Assembly: GCA_013298125.1 (NCBI GenBank)
Contig: JAAFJP010000004.1
Location: 62,001-126,000, forward strand
From: Cytophagales bacterium
Lineage (GTDB): Bacteria > Bacteroidota > Bacteroidia > Cytophagales > Spirosomataceae
Reading direction: 5' to 3'
DNA length: 64,000 bases
Position numbers and translations under genes: made by a program
In this document: positions 18,425 through 27,122 of the stretch, one piece after another
Layout of the letters: each line of letters opens with the position of its first letter
Numbering within the stretch: the stretch's first letter is position 1
Notes under the pieces: model-generated
What the model saw: only the letters and a program-made list of their open reading frames with translations
The model's database searches: none
What the model was told of the DNA's origin: nothing

Positions 18425-18434
18425 GTAAAATATC

Positions 18435-18479
18435 AAACGAAAAAGCAATCAGAACAGCATTCTGATTGCTTTTTCGTTT
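18435..18479. terminator. bidirectional terminator between ohr and terC-like gene
   Basis: AAACGAAAAAGCAATCAGAA/TTCTGATTGCTTTTTCGTTT with a 5-base loop lies between convergent genes. T-runs appear on both strands, so it can serve both. Confidence 0.88.
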
Positions 18480-18497
18480 AAAATTAATCTATTAAAA

Positions 18498-19271
18498 TTA
18501 CTCATCAATCGCCTTCCGCATCTTAATATTCAACACCTCCACCAACAACGAGAAGGCAATCGCAAAGTACAAATATCCCTTCGGAACAGCCCCTACGTGT
18601 GAGCCTAAGATAGACACGTTAGCATCGTGGGCAGCCTCGGCAATGAGCATAAAGCCAATCATTATCAAAAACGCCATACCTAACATTTGGATTGAAGGGT
18701 GTTTATTGACGAACTCGCCAACTGGTCCAGAGAAGCCCATCATAATCACAATCGAAATTACTACGGCAGCAATCATAATTGGTAAAACTTGGGTCAAACC
18801 AATGGCAGTCAAGATAGAATCAATCGAGAAAACAATGTTGATTAAAGCAATCTGAATCACTACGCCTGTTAATTTATCTGAGGCTGTTTGTTTAGGTTTT
18901 TCCTCGGTATTTTTAGGATGAGGTTCTAATTTTTCGTGAATCTCAGATGTTGCTTTGTATAATAAAAATAGCCCTCCAACGAACAGAATCAAACTTTGCC
19001 CAGAGATTCCTGCATGAAACCAACCCCAATCAATATGCGTAAATGGTTGTTGTAGAGAGATAATAAATGACAATCCAAACAGTAAAATTATCCTGAAAAC
19101 CATCGCCAAAAGCATACCGATATTACGGGCTTTAGGTTGGTCACGTTTAGCTAATTTATTGGCGGCGATTGAGATAAAAATGATGTTGTCGATGCCTAAT
19201 ACAATTTCGAGAAAAGTAAGGGTGATTAAACTAACGATACCGTCAGCGGATAGTAATGCTTGAAAATCCAT
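18498..19271 (-). CDS. TerC family integral membrane protein
   Basis: TerC-like protein with seven or more predicted membrane helices. TerC proteins are linked to tellurite resistance and to manganese or other metal efflux. The family hallmark TLTFLEIVLGIDNIIFISI is near the N-terminus, and a second acidic motif, INIVFSIDSILTAIG, sits near the middle. The start is taken at the ATG at 19271 (MDFQALLSADG), which matches family N-termini; an in-frame ATG at 19319 would add 16 polar residues. The gap upstream is long and full of repeats. No yybP-ykoY-type leader could be made out by eye. Confidence 0.9.
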   Translation of the reverse strand: MDFQALLSADGIVSLITLTFLEIVLGIDNIIFISIAANKLAKRDQPKARNIGMLLAMVFRIILLFGLSFIISLQQPFTHIDWGWFHAGISGQSLILFVGGLFLLYKATSEIHEKLEPHPKNTEEKPKQTASDKLTGVVIQIALINIVFSIDSILTAIGLTQVLPIMIAAVVISIVIMMGFSGPVGEFVNKHPSIQMLGMAFLIMIGFMLIAEAAHDANVSILGSHVGAVPKGYLYFAIAFSLLVEVLNIKMRKAIDE

Positions 19272-19369
19272 AAAATTTTGGTTTAATGTTTCTGCAAAAT
19301 TATTCAGTTTAATCCACATTCAAAACTCTAAACTTAATGAAAGGTATTTTTACTTGTGAAATCTTTGGG

Positions 19370-19994
19370 ATTAGGGGTTAAAGGGGTTGGGGATTAGGGG
19401 GAGTAATTGGGGGTTGAGGGGATTGGAGATTTGAGTGTAGGGAATTGAGGATTATTGGGTGTCACTCCCAAACGTAAATACAGTTACTTCCAAATGTAAA
19501 TTTTAGATAGGATACAGAGTAGTTTTACGTTAATTATAAGCCTTCCATTTCTTCATAAAACGATTTAAGAGAGTTTTTCGTGGTTTTTTAAGGGTAAAAA
19601 CTCATAGACAATTTCAGGGTTAAAACCATAGGTTTTTTCTAAATGTGAATTTTCTCTATGGTTTTATGGTTGAATCATAATTTTAATAAAATGGCTCAAA
19701 ATAATCAGAATAGACTATTTTAGTAAAACCTTTTGTAATTATGCTTGAATTTTAAAGAATAGTATCTTTTAATTCTCTAATAATTATAAAACTTCACATT
19801 TGGACTTTCTTATAAAATGATTAAAATAAGGCACATTTCAACAAAGAAGCCATTTCTCAAAATTATCCTTTTACATTTGGGACTATCCTTTAATGATTTG
19901 GGAAATCGGTTCTGAAAATAAAAATATTTACACAAATTTTAAATTACCCAATTCCCTTATCCCCCAATTACCCAATCCCTAATTACCTAATCCC
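19370..19994. repeat. terC/alpha-E intergenic inverted repeat with repeated CCAAATGTRAA words
   Basis: The 792-bp gap 19272-20063 has no credible gene. Its edges are complementary: GGGGTTGGGGATTAGGGGG on the left and CCCCCAATTACCCAATCCC with CTAATCCCC on the right. A central hairpin AAAACCATAG...CTATGGTTTT lies at 19622-19664. Five copies of a CCAAATGTRAA-like word occur: + strand at 19466, 19488 and 19638, and - strand at 19792-19803 and 19870-19882. The first two start 22 bp apart, about two helical turns. The gap separates divergent promoters, so an operator array is possible. Confidence 0.6.
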
Positions 19995-20063
19995 CATTTG
20001 CATCACAAACATTTTTCGACTAAATTTATAACATACAATCAAGCATTCTAAAACCATAAACCT

Positions 20064-21059
20064 ATGCTGAGTCGAGTTGCCAATTCCATATACTGGATGA
20101 ATCGGTACATTGAACGTGCCGACAATTACGCCCGCTTTATTTCGGTAAATTTCAACCTTGCCTTAGACTTACCACCCAACGTTCCCGAACAATGGAAACC
20201 ACTTATCATTGCCACGGCGGATAATTATATTTTTGAGCAATGTTATGATGCACCGACTCGTGAAAATGTCTTGTATTTCATGACTTTCGACAACCGAAAT
20301 CCCAATTCGATTTTGTCATGCCTATACGAAGCCCGTGAGAATGCCCGTACTATCCGTGAAAGTATTTCTCGGGAGATGTGGGAATATGTCAATCAAATTT
20401 ATTGGACAGTCAAAGAAGCAGATTCTGACAGTAAAACGTGGGAATTAGCTCGGTATCAAGGCTTTTTGGATAATATTAAGTCGGGCAGTCAGTTGTTTTA
20501 TGGTATTGTAGATTCTACTATCACAAGGGGCGAAGCATGGCATTTTGGGCGTTTAGGAAGGCTTTTGGAACGGGCTGACAAAACAACAAGGTTTTTGGAT
20601 GTAAAATATTTTACGCTCCTACCTGAAATTGATGCCGTTGGTTCGCCCTTGGATTTATTGCTTTGGTCGGCGGTTTTGAAGTCCGTAAGTGCCTATAATA
20701 TGTTCCGTCAGCAATACCAAATTGTCAATCCAACTGCCATTACGGATTTTTTGTTATTGGATAAAAAATTCCCTCGCTCAGTGATGTATTGCATCCGTCA
20801 GGCGGAATTGTCTTTGTATGAAATATCAGGAACAGCAATCACTAACTCTTATTCAAATCCTGCAGAAAAGGCTTTGAGTAAATTGCGTTCAGAAGTAGAA
20901 TTTTCGGAAGTAAAAGAGATTTTTGAAATAGGCTTACATCAATATTTAGATGAATTTCAACAGAAAAATAATGGTGTCGGAGCGGCAATTTTCAAAACTT
21001 ATTTCGATTTAAAACCAGTTATTCAAGAACAAACACAAAATGTTGTGGTGAATCAGTGA
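20064..21059 (+). CDS. alpha-E domain protein (DUF403) of the Anbu locus
   Basis: 331-residue all-helical alpha-E protein. It begins MLSRVANSIYWMNRYIERADNYAR, the family hallmark. Other matching stretches are RENARTIRESISREMWE and GRLLERADKTTRFLDVKYF. Alpha-E proteins accompany ATP-grasp-type peptide ligases, transglutaminases and the proteasome-like Anbu in a conserved locus of unclear physiological role. Here Anbu and the transglutaminase follow directly. The usual circularly permuted ATP-grasp partner is absent upstream. Confidence 0.9.
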   Translation: MLSRVANSIYWMNRYIERADNYARFISVNFNLALDLPPNVPEQWKPLIIATADNYIFEQCYDAPTRENVLYFMTFDNRNPNSILSCLYEARENARTIRESISREMWEYVNQIYWTVKEADSDSKTWELARYQGFLDNIKSGSQLFYGIVDSTITRGEAWHFGRLGRLLERADKTTRFLDVKYFTLLPEIDAVGSPLDLLLWSAVLKSVSAYNMFRQQYQIVNPTAITDFLLLDKKFPRSVMYCIRQAELSLYEISGTAITNSYSNPAEKALSKLRSEVEFSEVKEIFEIGLHQYLDEFQQKNNGVGAAIFKTYFDLKPVIQEQTQNVVVNQ

Positions 21060-21094
21060 GGAGTTGGTATTTTTGTGTGATATACAGTTTTTTT

Positions 21095-21158
21095 CTGTAG
21101 CTCGAAGTGGCACTTCGAGAGTTGGAGTAAGTTCTCGAAGTGCCACTTCGAGCTACAG
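21095..21158. repeat. perfect 26-bp inverted repeat
   Basis: CTGTAGCTCGAAGTGGCACT plus TCGAGA is followed after 12 bp by its exact complement. The arm itself contains a smaller palindrome (TCGAAGTG...CACTTCGA). It fills the gap between the alpha-E and Anbu genes and may attenuate transcription within the locus. Confidence 0.8.
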
Positions 21159-21173
21159 TATCAACCACAAAAC

Positions 21174-21893
21174 ATGACATATTGCTTAGGAATAAAAGTA
21201 AAAAACGGACTCGTAGCCATTGCCGATAACAGAATCACGGCAGGTACAGAAGTCTATTCAAACAAGAAAGTATCAACCCACCAAATTGGGAATCATACGT
21301 TGTTTATTATGACGGCGGGTTTGCGGTCAATTAGAGATAAATCCATCATCTATTTCAATCAACTGACCAAAGAAAAAGGCTTCAAATTTGACTATATGTT
21401 TGAAGCCGTCAATGCCTTTGCGGAGATGATTCGGAAAGTAGCGAATGAAGATAAAGCCAATCTGAAAGAGGAAGGTTATAAGTTCAATTTACACTCAATC
21501 GTGGGAGGACAAATGGAAAAAGACGACGAACACAAACTGTTTTTGGTTTTTCCAGAAGGCAATTGGATTGAGATAAATGAAGGATTAAAATATCAAATTA
21601 TCGGTAATTCAAATTATGGTAAACCACTGTTAAACAGGACTTTATCTTACGAAACGTCGATTGAGGAAGCTTTAAAATTAGGTTTCCTTTCTTTCGATGC
21701 TACTCAAGTAAGTGCCAGCGATGTTGATTATCCGATTGATGTAGTGGTTTATCACAAAAACAGTTTTAAGCTCATAGAACATCGCCTTGAAAAGCAACAG
21801 ATGGAAGCCGTAACCAGACAATGGAATGCCCTAATGCAGAGTTCGGTTGATAGTTTGCAGAGTGAGTGGATTAGTGATGTGTTGAAATCATAA
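21174..21893 (+). CDS. Anbu-type proteasome-like peptidase
   Basis: 239-residue Ntn-hydrolase fold protein of the 20S-proteasome/HslV superfamily, Anbu branch. The sequence begins MTYCLGIKVKNGLVAIADNR. Thr2, exposed after Met removal, is the expected N-terminal nucleophile, and the DNR motif supplies the conserved Asp and Arg. A Lys in the SNKKVSTH region fits the active-site lysine. No propeptide is present, as is usual for Anbu. Its neighbours (alpha-E protein before, transglutaminase after) confirm the locus type. Palindromic repeats separate it from both. Confidence 0.9.
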   Translation: MTYCLGIKVKNGLVAIADNRITAGTEVYSNKKVSTHQIGNHTLFIMTAGLRSIRDKSIIYFNQLTKEKGFKFDYMFEAVNAFAEMIRKVANEDKANLKEEGYKFNLHSIVGGQMEKDDEHKLFLVFPEGNWIEINEGLKYQIIGNSNYGKPLLNRTLSYETSIEEALKLGFLSFDATQVSASDVDYPIDVVVYHKNSFKLIEHRLEKQQMEAVTRQWNALMQSSVDSLQSEWISDVLKS

Positions 21894-21898
21894 AATGA

Positions 21899-21992
21899 CC
21901 TCACCCCCCAGCCCCCTCTCCTTAATGAGAGGGGGAGCAAGCGGACGAATACTCCCCCTCTCACTAAGAAGAGGGGGCTGGGGGGTGAGGTT
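21899..21992. repeat. GC-rich palindromic repeat, family A copy 2
   Basis: ACCTCACCCCCCAGCCCCCT and its complement AGGGGGCTGGGGGGTGAGGT form the arms, with inner CCCTCTC/GAGAGGG hairpins. It is clearly homologous to the element at 61-152, including the middle GCGGACGAATA versus ACGGACTAATA. It lies 5 bp after the Anbu stop. Confidence 0.85.
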
Positions 21993-22000
21993 CAAATAAC

Positions 22001-22837
22001 ATGACCATAAAAATAGAACATGAACTTCTTTACAACTACACTGATGCGGTTCATTTAGAGCCGCATTATTTGTATTTGCAACCCAAAAGAAGTTCCCTTT
22101 TGACCCTGAAATCTTACCAACTCGACGTGAATCCACAACCAGATATTGTGGCAAAAAACCTCGATGCGACTGATAATACACAACAAATTCTGTTTTTCAG
22201 TAAGCCCACGAAGCAACTCCATATCAAGGCAACGTCTGTCGTGGAGACTACGGAGTTTAATCCGCTTTCCTTTGTTTATCATCCTTTTCAGAATAGTCAA
22301 TTACCGATAACGTATAGCGAACAATTACAGCAAACACTCTCTCATTATCTCGTAAAAAGAGACGTAACAACCCTAATTGACCAAACTGCCCGACAAATTG
22401 CGGGAAGTGTAAACTGGAATACGACTTCATTTCTGACAGAACTCAATAAATTTATTAACGCATTTGACTACGAAGTCAGGGAGGATGGACAGCCCAACTC
22501 GCCCGAAATGACGCTTTTGAGTCGCAAGGGTTCGTGTCGTGATTATTCGGTTTTGTTTATGGCAATGTGCCGAGTGATGGGCATTGCTGCCCGCTTTGTG
22601 AGTGGTTATCATTACGGCGACCCCGAACAAGCACAATATCTACACGCATGGGTGGAGGTATATCTCCCAGGTGGAGGTTGGCGTGGATTTGACCCTACAC
22701 AAAACTGTTTAGTTTCTGGAAAACACGTTCCATTGGGTGCGTCGGCAATTTCTGCGGCAGTTACGCCCGTGTATGGGACGTATCGTGGGAGTGCGAAGGG
22801 GAGTTTTGTAACGAAAGTTAAATTAATGGAATTATAA
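22001..22837 (+). CDS. transglutaminase-like cysteine peptidase of the Anbu locus
   Basis: 278-residue protein with an N-terminal bacterial transglutaminase-like domain (IKIEHELLYNYTDAVHLEPH) and a catalytic core. The triad is visible: Cys179 in RKGSCRDYSVLFMAMCRVMG, His in YLHAWVEVYLPGGGW, and Asp in GFDPTQN. Such proteins are usually peptidases or amide hydrolases rather than crosslinkers. In the conserved locus it is expected to work with the alpha-E protein and Anbu. The class IV aminotransferase starts 12 bp after its stop, so they share a transcript. Confidence 0.9.
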   Translation: MTIKIEHELLYNYTDAVHLEPHYLYLQPKRSSLLTLKSYQLDVNPQPDIVAKNLDATDNTQQILFFSKPTKQLHIKATSVVETTEFNPLSFVYHPFQNSQLPITYSEQLQQTLSHYLVKRDVTTLIDQTARQIAGSVNWNTTSFLTELNKFINAFDYEVREDGQPNSPEMTLLSRKGSCRDYSVLFMAMCRVMGIAARFVSGYHYGDPEQAQYLHAWVEVYLPGGGWRGFDPTQNCLVSGKHVPLGASAISAAVTPVYGTYRGSAKGSFVTKVKLMEL

Positions 22838-22849
22838 TTTATACAAAAT

Positions 22850-23662
22850 ATGATTTATTTAAACGGAGAAATCCTCCCCACCGAAAAAGCCCAACTCCAC
22901 GTCTCTGACCTTGGTTTATTGAGAGGCTATGGCATTTTTGACTTCTTTCGTGCCATTGATGGGCAACCCATTTTTATCGAAGACCATTTGGATAGATTTC
23001 ATAATTCTGCCAAATTGATGGGGCTTCCTATTCCAGAATCAAGGGAGAAATTACGTGAAATTATCCACGAAATCATCCGCTTAAACCCTCATAAACTCTT
23101 GGGAATCAAAATGATAATGACGGGTGGCTATTCGGAGGATGGTTATACGCCTTCGCCAAAATCTAACTTGGTCGTGATGGGAAAACCCTTTGAGTTCAAA
23201 CCCGCTGACGTAGGTATGAAATTGATGAGTATGGAATACCGAAGGGAGATACCTGAGATAAAAACCTTGAATTATATCGTGCCAATTCGTGCCATTCAAC
23301 AAATGAAAACCGTTGGAGCGGATGATGTTTTATATTATCAAAACGGTAAAATTTCGGAGTCTTCACGGAGTAATATTTTTATCGTAAAAGATGAAAAAAT
23401 CATTACACCTCTGGACGGTGCATTGTTTGGCGTAACCAGAAAACATATTCTTAACTTTGCCAAAAATCATTTCACCGTAGAAGAAAGAGATGTAAGTACA
23501 CAGGAATATTTTGAGGCTGATGAAGTTTTTACTACTGGAAGTACCAAACGAATCGTAGCAATTACTGAAACTGATAAACATATTTTTGGAAATGGAGGAG
23601 TGGGAAAGATTACGAAGAAATTACAAGACCTACTTTTAGAAGAAGAAAAAAATAATAGGTAG
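22850..23662 (+). CDS. class IV PLP aminotransferase (BCAT/DAAT-like)
   Basis: 270-residue fold type IV aminotransferase. MIYLNGEILPTEKAQLHVSD and LLRGYGIFDFFRA are the N-terminal motifs, Lys138 in PEIKTLNY is the expected PLP lysine, and SSRSNIFIVKD, ITPLDGALFGVTRK and EVFTTGSTKRI complete the fold. Substrate class (branched-chain amino acid, D-amino acid or aminodeoxychorismate) cannot be assigned by eye. It is adjacent to the transglutaminase of the Anbu locus, which may be incidental. Confidence 0.88.
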   Translation: MIYLNGEILPTEKAQLHVSDLGLLRGYGIFDFFRAIDGQPIFIEDHLDRFHNSAKLMGLPIPESREKLREIIHEIIRLNPHKLLGIKMIMTGGYSEDGYTPSPKSNLVVMGKPFEFKPADVGMKLMSMEYRREIPEIKTLNYIVPIRAIQQMKTVGADDVLYYQNGKISESSRSNIFIVKDEKIITPLDGALFGVTRKHILNFAKNHFTVEERDVSTQEYFEADEVFTTGSTKRIVAITETDKHIFGNGGVGKITKKLQDLLLEEEKNNR

Positions 23663-23818
23663 AAGCATACAATTCGTACTATTTTGATTACTTACATAAA
23701 AAAACAAGGCTTAAATTTTGTAGAAATACTTAAAAAATATACTTTTGATTCCAGTCTTGAATTTAAAGGCTATTTTCTTTCTTATTATTAACAATTAAAC
23801 AACAACCGTCGTACAATT

Positions 23819-24286
23819 ATGGGCTTAATGTCATTTTTTAAGGGTGTCGGAGAAAAAATCTTCGGAGGACACAAAGAGGTAGATCCTGCAACCGCAGCAA
23901 CCGTTGAACCACTAAGAGCAAGTGCTTTATTGGCTCACATCAAAGGCTTAGGCTTGCCTTACAACTCATTAACCGTAAAAACTGCGGGTGATACCGTGAT
24001 TTTGGAAGGTGAAGTTGCCAAACAAGAAGATGCTGAGAAATTGGCTTTGGCTGTGGGTAACGTTGAGGGCGTAAAAGTGGTTGATAACCAATTGGACGTA
24101 GCTGAACCAGCCGAAGAAGCAAAATATCACGAAGTAGTTTCGGGTGATACTTTATCAAAAATTGCCAAAACTTATTACGGTGATATGATGAAATATCCTG
24201 TGATTTTTGAAGCAAACAAGCCGATGTTATCACACCCTGATAAAATTTATCCAGGTCAAATGTTGAGAATTCCACCTTTGGCTTAG
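23819..24286 (+). CDS. BON and LysM domain protein (Kbp/YgaU-like)
   Basis: 155-residue protein with a BON domain (about residues 35-95, GDTVILEGEVAKQEDAEKLA) followed by a LysM domain (about 103-153, YHEVVSGDTLSKIAKTYYGD to YPGQMLRIPPLA). This architecture matches E. coli Kbp (YgaU), a cytoplasmic K+-binding protein. No signal peptide is visible, which supports an intracellular location despite LysM. It begins MGLMSFFKGVGEKIFG, as in the family. It ends at a duplicated terminator. Confidence 0.9.
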   Translation: MGLMSFFKGVGEKIFGGHKEVDPATAATVEPLRASALLAHIKGLGLPYNSLTVKTAGDTVILEGEVAKQEDAEKLALAVGNVEGVKVVDNQLDVAEPAEEAKYHEVVSGDTLSKIAKTYYGDMMKYPVIFEANKPMLSHPDKIYPGQMLRIPPLA

Positions 24287-24337
24287 TGGCTGGTTATCAG
24301 TTATTGGAAACTGGTTATTAGAAAAATGGTAAAAACT

Positions 24338-24399
24338 AAAAAGCTCCACCACTTATTTCTGATGGAGCTTTTTTACTATCTGATGGAGCTTTTTTACTA
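24338..24399 (+). terminator. terminator with a duplicated 3' arm
   Basis: AAAAGCTCCA can pair with either of two identical 21-bp units (TCTGATGGAGCTTTTTTACTA, 24358-24378 and 24379-24399), each ending in a T-run. The tandem duplication of half a terminator is unusual. It is flanked by GGTTATTAG/CTAATAACC words. Confidence 0.8.
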
Positions 24400-24425
24400 A
24401 TAACTAATAAACCAGTAACCAATAA

Positions 24426-25229
24426 CTACTTCTTTTTCGCCTCAATCGCTTTCTGTTTTTTCTCTCTCGAAGCCAAGGCTTTTAATTTCTTTTCCATCTC
24501 CACAGGATAGCCCAATAAATCTCTCAAAACTACCGATGCACACACCCCTCCAAAGGCAGCGGGCATATACGAGATAGTTCCGTAGGCTGATTTTTTGAAG
24601 TTCGTGCCATCCGTTAGCATCAAGGATTCATCCATGACTTTCTCGGCTGAAAACACGGCTTTGATGCCCGATGTAATTCCTAATTTACGCAAACGTTTTC
24701 TGACTAATGATGCCAAATAACACTCACGGGTATCGAATAAATCTGCCGTTCTGATTTTGGTTGGGTCGATTTTTCCACCCGCACCCATCGACGAAACTAC
24801 TGGTAAACCTTTTTTATAGGCTGTCGTCAAAAAGGTTACTTTGGGCGTAATGGAGTCAATACAATCCATGACGTAATCAAATTTTGTACTACTCAAAATA
24901 GCCTCTGCGGCTTCTGGGGAGAGAAATTCACGAATGGAAGTAAGTTTTAGTTCTGGATTGATTGCCAATAAACGTTCCGCCATAATGTCGGCTTTGGGTA
25001 GTCCATGCGTTGTGGCAAGGGCGGGTAATTGACGGTTTCTGTTGGATGGATCCACGACATCACCATCGACAATGGTCATTGTTCCCACGCCTGAACGTGC
25101 GATGAACTCAGCGGCAAATGAACCAACGCCACCCAATCCCACCACAAGAACGTGGGCATTCTGTAATTTTTGGAGACGCTCCTCTCCTATCAGTAATTTG
25201 GTTCTTCCGAGCCAAGCTAAATCACTCAT
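24426..25229 (-). CDS. tcdA: tRNA threonylcarbamoyladenosine dehydratase
   Basis: 267-residue ThiF/E1-like enzyme that cyclises t6A37 to ct6A in tRNAs for ANN codons using ATP. The start MSDLAWLGRTKLLIGEERLQ is typical of TcdA. The Rossmann motif VLVVGLGGVGSFAAEFIARS is at about residues 27-46, followed by IVDGDVVDPSNRNRQ and DYVMDCIDSITPKV. The family's variable C-terminus is Lys-rich here. Its partner CsdE/CsdA genes are not adjacent. A glycosyltransferase gene follows on the same strand after a gap, but is probably transcribed separately. Confidence 0.92.
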   Translation of the reverse strand: MSDLAWLGRTKLLIGEERLQKLQNAHVLVVGLGGVGSFAAEFIARSGVGTMTIVDGDVVDPSNRNRQLPALATTHGLPKADIMAERLLAINPELKLTSIREFLSPEAAEAILSSTKFDYVMDCIDSITPKVTFLTTAYKKGLPVVSSMGAGGKIDPTKIRTADLFDTRECYLASLVRKRLRKLGITSGIKAVFSAEKVMDESLMLTDGTNFKKSAYGTISYMPAAFGGVCASVVLRDLLGYPVEMEKKLKALASREKKQKAIEAKKK

Positions 25230-25272
25230 TTGATAAAGTTACTAAGTTGATAAGTTACAAGTTGTTAAGATT

Positions 25273-26223
25273 CTAAACCGTTTCTCGAATTTGATAATCC
25301 GTCACTTTATCCGAATTACGAGTCATTAATTCACCAATAAATCCTGCTACAAATAGCTGTACGCCAATAATGATGGCGACTAATGCCAAGAAGAAAAGGG
25401 GATTGTCGGTTACGTTTCTGAACTTCAAATGCTTGGCGATGGCATACACTTTTTCACTGATTAGATAGAGCGTTATCATCGTTCCGATAAAGAATGATAA
25501 TACACCAAAACCTCCAAAAAGGTGCATTGGGCGTTTGCCAAATTTTTGTACAAAAGTAATAGACAATAAATCTAAAAATCCGTATAAAAAGCGTTCAATT
25601 CCGAATTTGGTTGTGCCGTATTTTCGGGCTTGGTGTTGGACCACCTTCTCTCCTATTTTATCAAACCCATTCCATTTTGCCATTACGGGAATGTATCGGT
25701 GCATTTCTCCGTAAAGGGTAATCGTTTTGATAACTTCGTTTTTATAAGCCTTCAATCCACAATTAAAATCATGCAAATAAACCCCTGACATTGAGCGAGT
25801 TGCAGCATTATACAGCTTCGTTGGAATCGTCTTTGTGATAGGGTCAAAACGTTTTTGTTTCCATCCTGAAACCAAGTCGTAATCGTCTTCCATAATCATT
25901 TTGTATAGTTCTGGAATCTCGTCAGGGCTGTCTTGAAGGTCAGCATCCATTGTGATAACTACTTTTCCTTTTGCATCCTTGAAACCTACATGAAGGGCGG
26001 CAGATTTACCATAATTTCTACTGAATGAAATGCCCTTAATATTTGTATTTTTCTCAGAAAGACTCTTAACCACTTTCCAAGAGTTATCACGACTACCATC
26101 ATTCACAAAAATGACTTCGTAGCTAAATTTATTGTCGTTCATAACACGCTCAATCCAAGCGGAAAGTTCGGGTAATGATTCTTCTTCGTTATAAAGTGGT
26201 ACGATGACGGATATATCTAACAT
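25273..26223 (-). CDS. GT2 polyprenyl-phosphate glycosyltransferase (DPM1/GtrB-like)
   Basis: 316-residue inverting GT-A transferase. It begins MLDISVIVPLYNEEESLPEL. The metal/nucleotide region VVITMDADLQDSPDEIPEL carries DAD, with QDSP typical of dolichyl/undecaprenyl-phosphate sugar transferases. Two C-terminal hydrophobic hairpin helices (about 230-300: GVLSFFIGTMITLYLI and FFLALVAIIIGVQLFVAGF) anchor it in the membrane. It likely charges undecaprenyl phosphate with a sugar for envelope glycans or lipid A decoration. The sugar is unknown. Confidence 0.88.
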   Translation of the reverse strand: MLDISVIVPLYNEEESLPELSAWIERVMNDNKFSYEVIFVNDGSRDNSWKVVKSLSEKNTNIKGISFSRNYGKSAALHVGFKDAKGKVVITMDADLQDSPDEIPELYKMIMEDDYDLVSGWKQKRFDPITKTIPTKLYNAATRSMSGVYLHDFNCGLKAYKNEVIKTITLYGEMHRYIPVMAKWNGFDKIGEKVVQHQARKYGTTKFGIERFLYGFLDLLSITFVQKFGKRPMHLFGGFGVLSFFIGTMITLYLISEKVYAIAKHLKFRNVTDNPLFFLALVAIIIGVQLFVAGFIGELMTRNSDKVTDYQIRETV

Positions 26224-26354
26224 AAAGGCAATTTGAAAATTTGGTGATTTGAAAATTAATTGATAAAGGTATTTTGATTTATTATGGACACATTTAGATA
26301 ACTAATTTTCTATTTTTTTAAGCCAATAGCCGATAGCCAAAAGCTAACAGCTAA

Positions 26355-27083
26355 TTAAAATATCAAGTAATAATCCTTCAAAAGCCTTTGAAAATCAGTT
26401 GAATAGCTTTCGTCAGGATTTTTGATGCTTAATTCTTCGTTACTCATTTCTTTTTTTATTCTTCCAAAGGTCGTAATAATTCTTAATATTTTACTCCCTT
26501 TTCGGTGATGAATCGTGAGTTTTTTTTGCGGATAAAGTTCTTGCGAGATAGCTAATTGTTCAAAAACCGAACTCTCATACGCAGGTAGTAAAACAACAAA
26601 TGTGCCATTGGGGGTAAGTAATCGTAAAACAGAACTTAATAAATCCTCAAAAGAAAGCGTATCAGTATGCAGAGAGTTATTGCGAGACTCAGTTTCAGAC
26701 TTTAAATGATTCTGATAAAAAGGAGGATTACTGATGATTAAATCGTAGAGGCAAAGTCTAAGTCCTTTAACCCCCAAATTATTGGAAAACAATTGGACAG
26801 ATGTATTATGAATCTTTATTTTATCGCCAAAAATACTCTTATTTACGTTTATAACAGCCTGATTATAAGCATTTTCATTGATTTCAATTGCATCAATTTT
26901 TGCTTCGCTTCTTTGTGCTAACATCAAAGCTAAAAGCCCCGTTCCTGTACCAATGTCGAGAATATTTTTTGCTTCCTGCACGTCCGTATATGCACCCAAA
27001 ATACAGGCATCAGTCGTTACTTTCATCGCTGTTTGGTCTTGATGAATCGTAAATTGTTTGAAAGTGAAGTGGGTATTTGACAT
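26355..27083 (-). CDS. tRNA1(Val) adenine-37 N6-methyltransferase
   Basis: 242-residue SAM-dependent methyltransferase of the TrmN6/YfiC type. Motif I is ILDIGTGTGLLALMLAQR (residues 41-58). The adenine-N6 catalytic motif is NPPFYQ (Asn119). The N-terminal FKQFTIHQDQTAMKVTTDAC and ILGAY are family markers. It methylates A37 of tRNA-Val in E. coli; substrate transfer to this organism is inferred. It lies downstream of a small ORF on the same strand. Confidence 0.88.
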   Translation of the reverse strand: MSNTHFTFKQFTIHQDQTAMKVTTDACILGAYTDVQEAKNILDIGTGTGLLALMLAQRSEAKIDAIEINENAYNQAVINVNKSIFGDKIKIHNTSVQLFSNNLGVKGLRLCLYDLIISNPPFYQNHLKSETESRNNSLHTDTLSFEDLLSSVLRLLTPNGTFVVLLPAYESSVFEQLAISQELYPQKKLTIHHRKGSKILRIITTFGRIKKEMSNEELSIKNPDESYSTDFQRLLKDYYLIF

Positions 27084-27122
27084 AAAATTTCAACAAAATC
27101 TCTATCTTATCTTCTTTAATCC

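Noticed and set aside
18498-19319. Longer start for the TerC-like gene at 19319
   Set aside because: It adds 16 polar residues before the MDFQALLSADG that matches family N-termini. The shorter start is used, though the longer cannot be excluded.
19441-19900. The repeated CCAAATGTRAA words as a CRISPR-like array
   Set aside because: The spacing is irregular, copies lie on both strands, and units are only about 12 bp.
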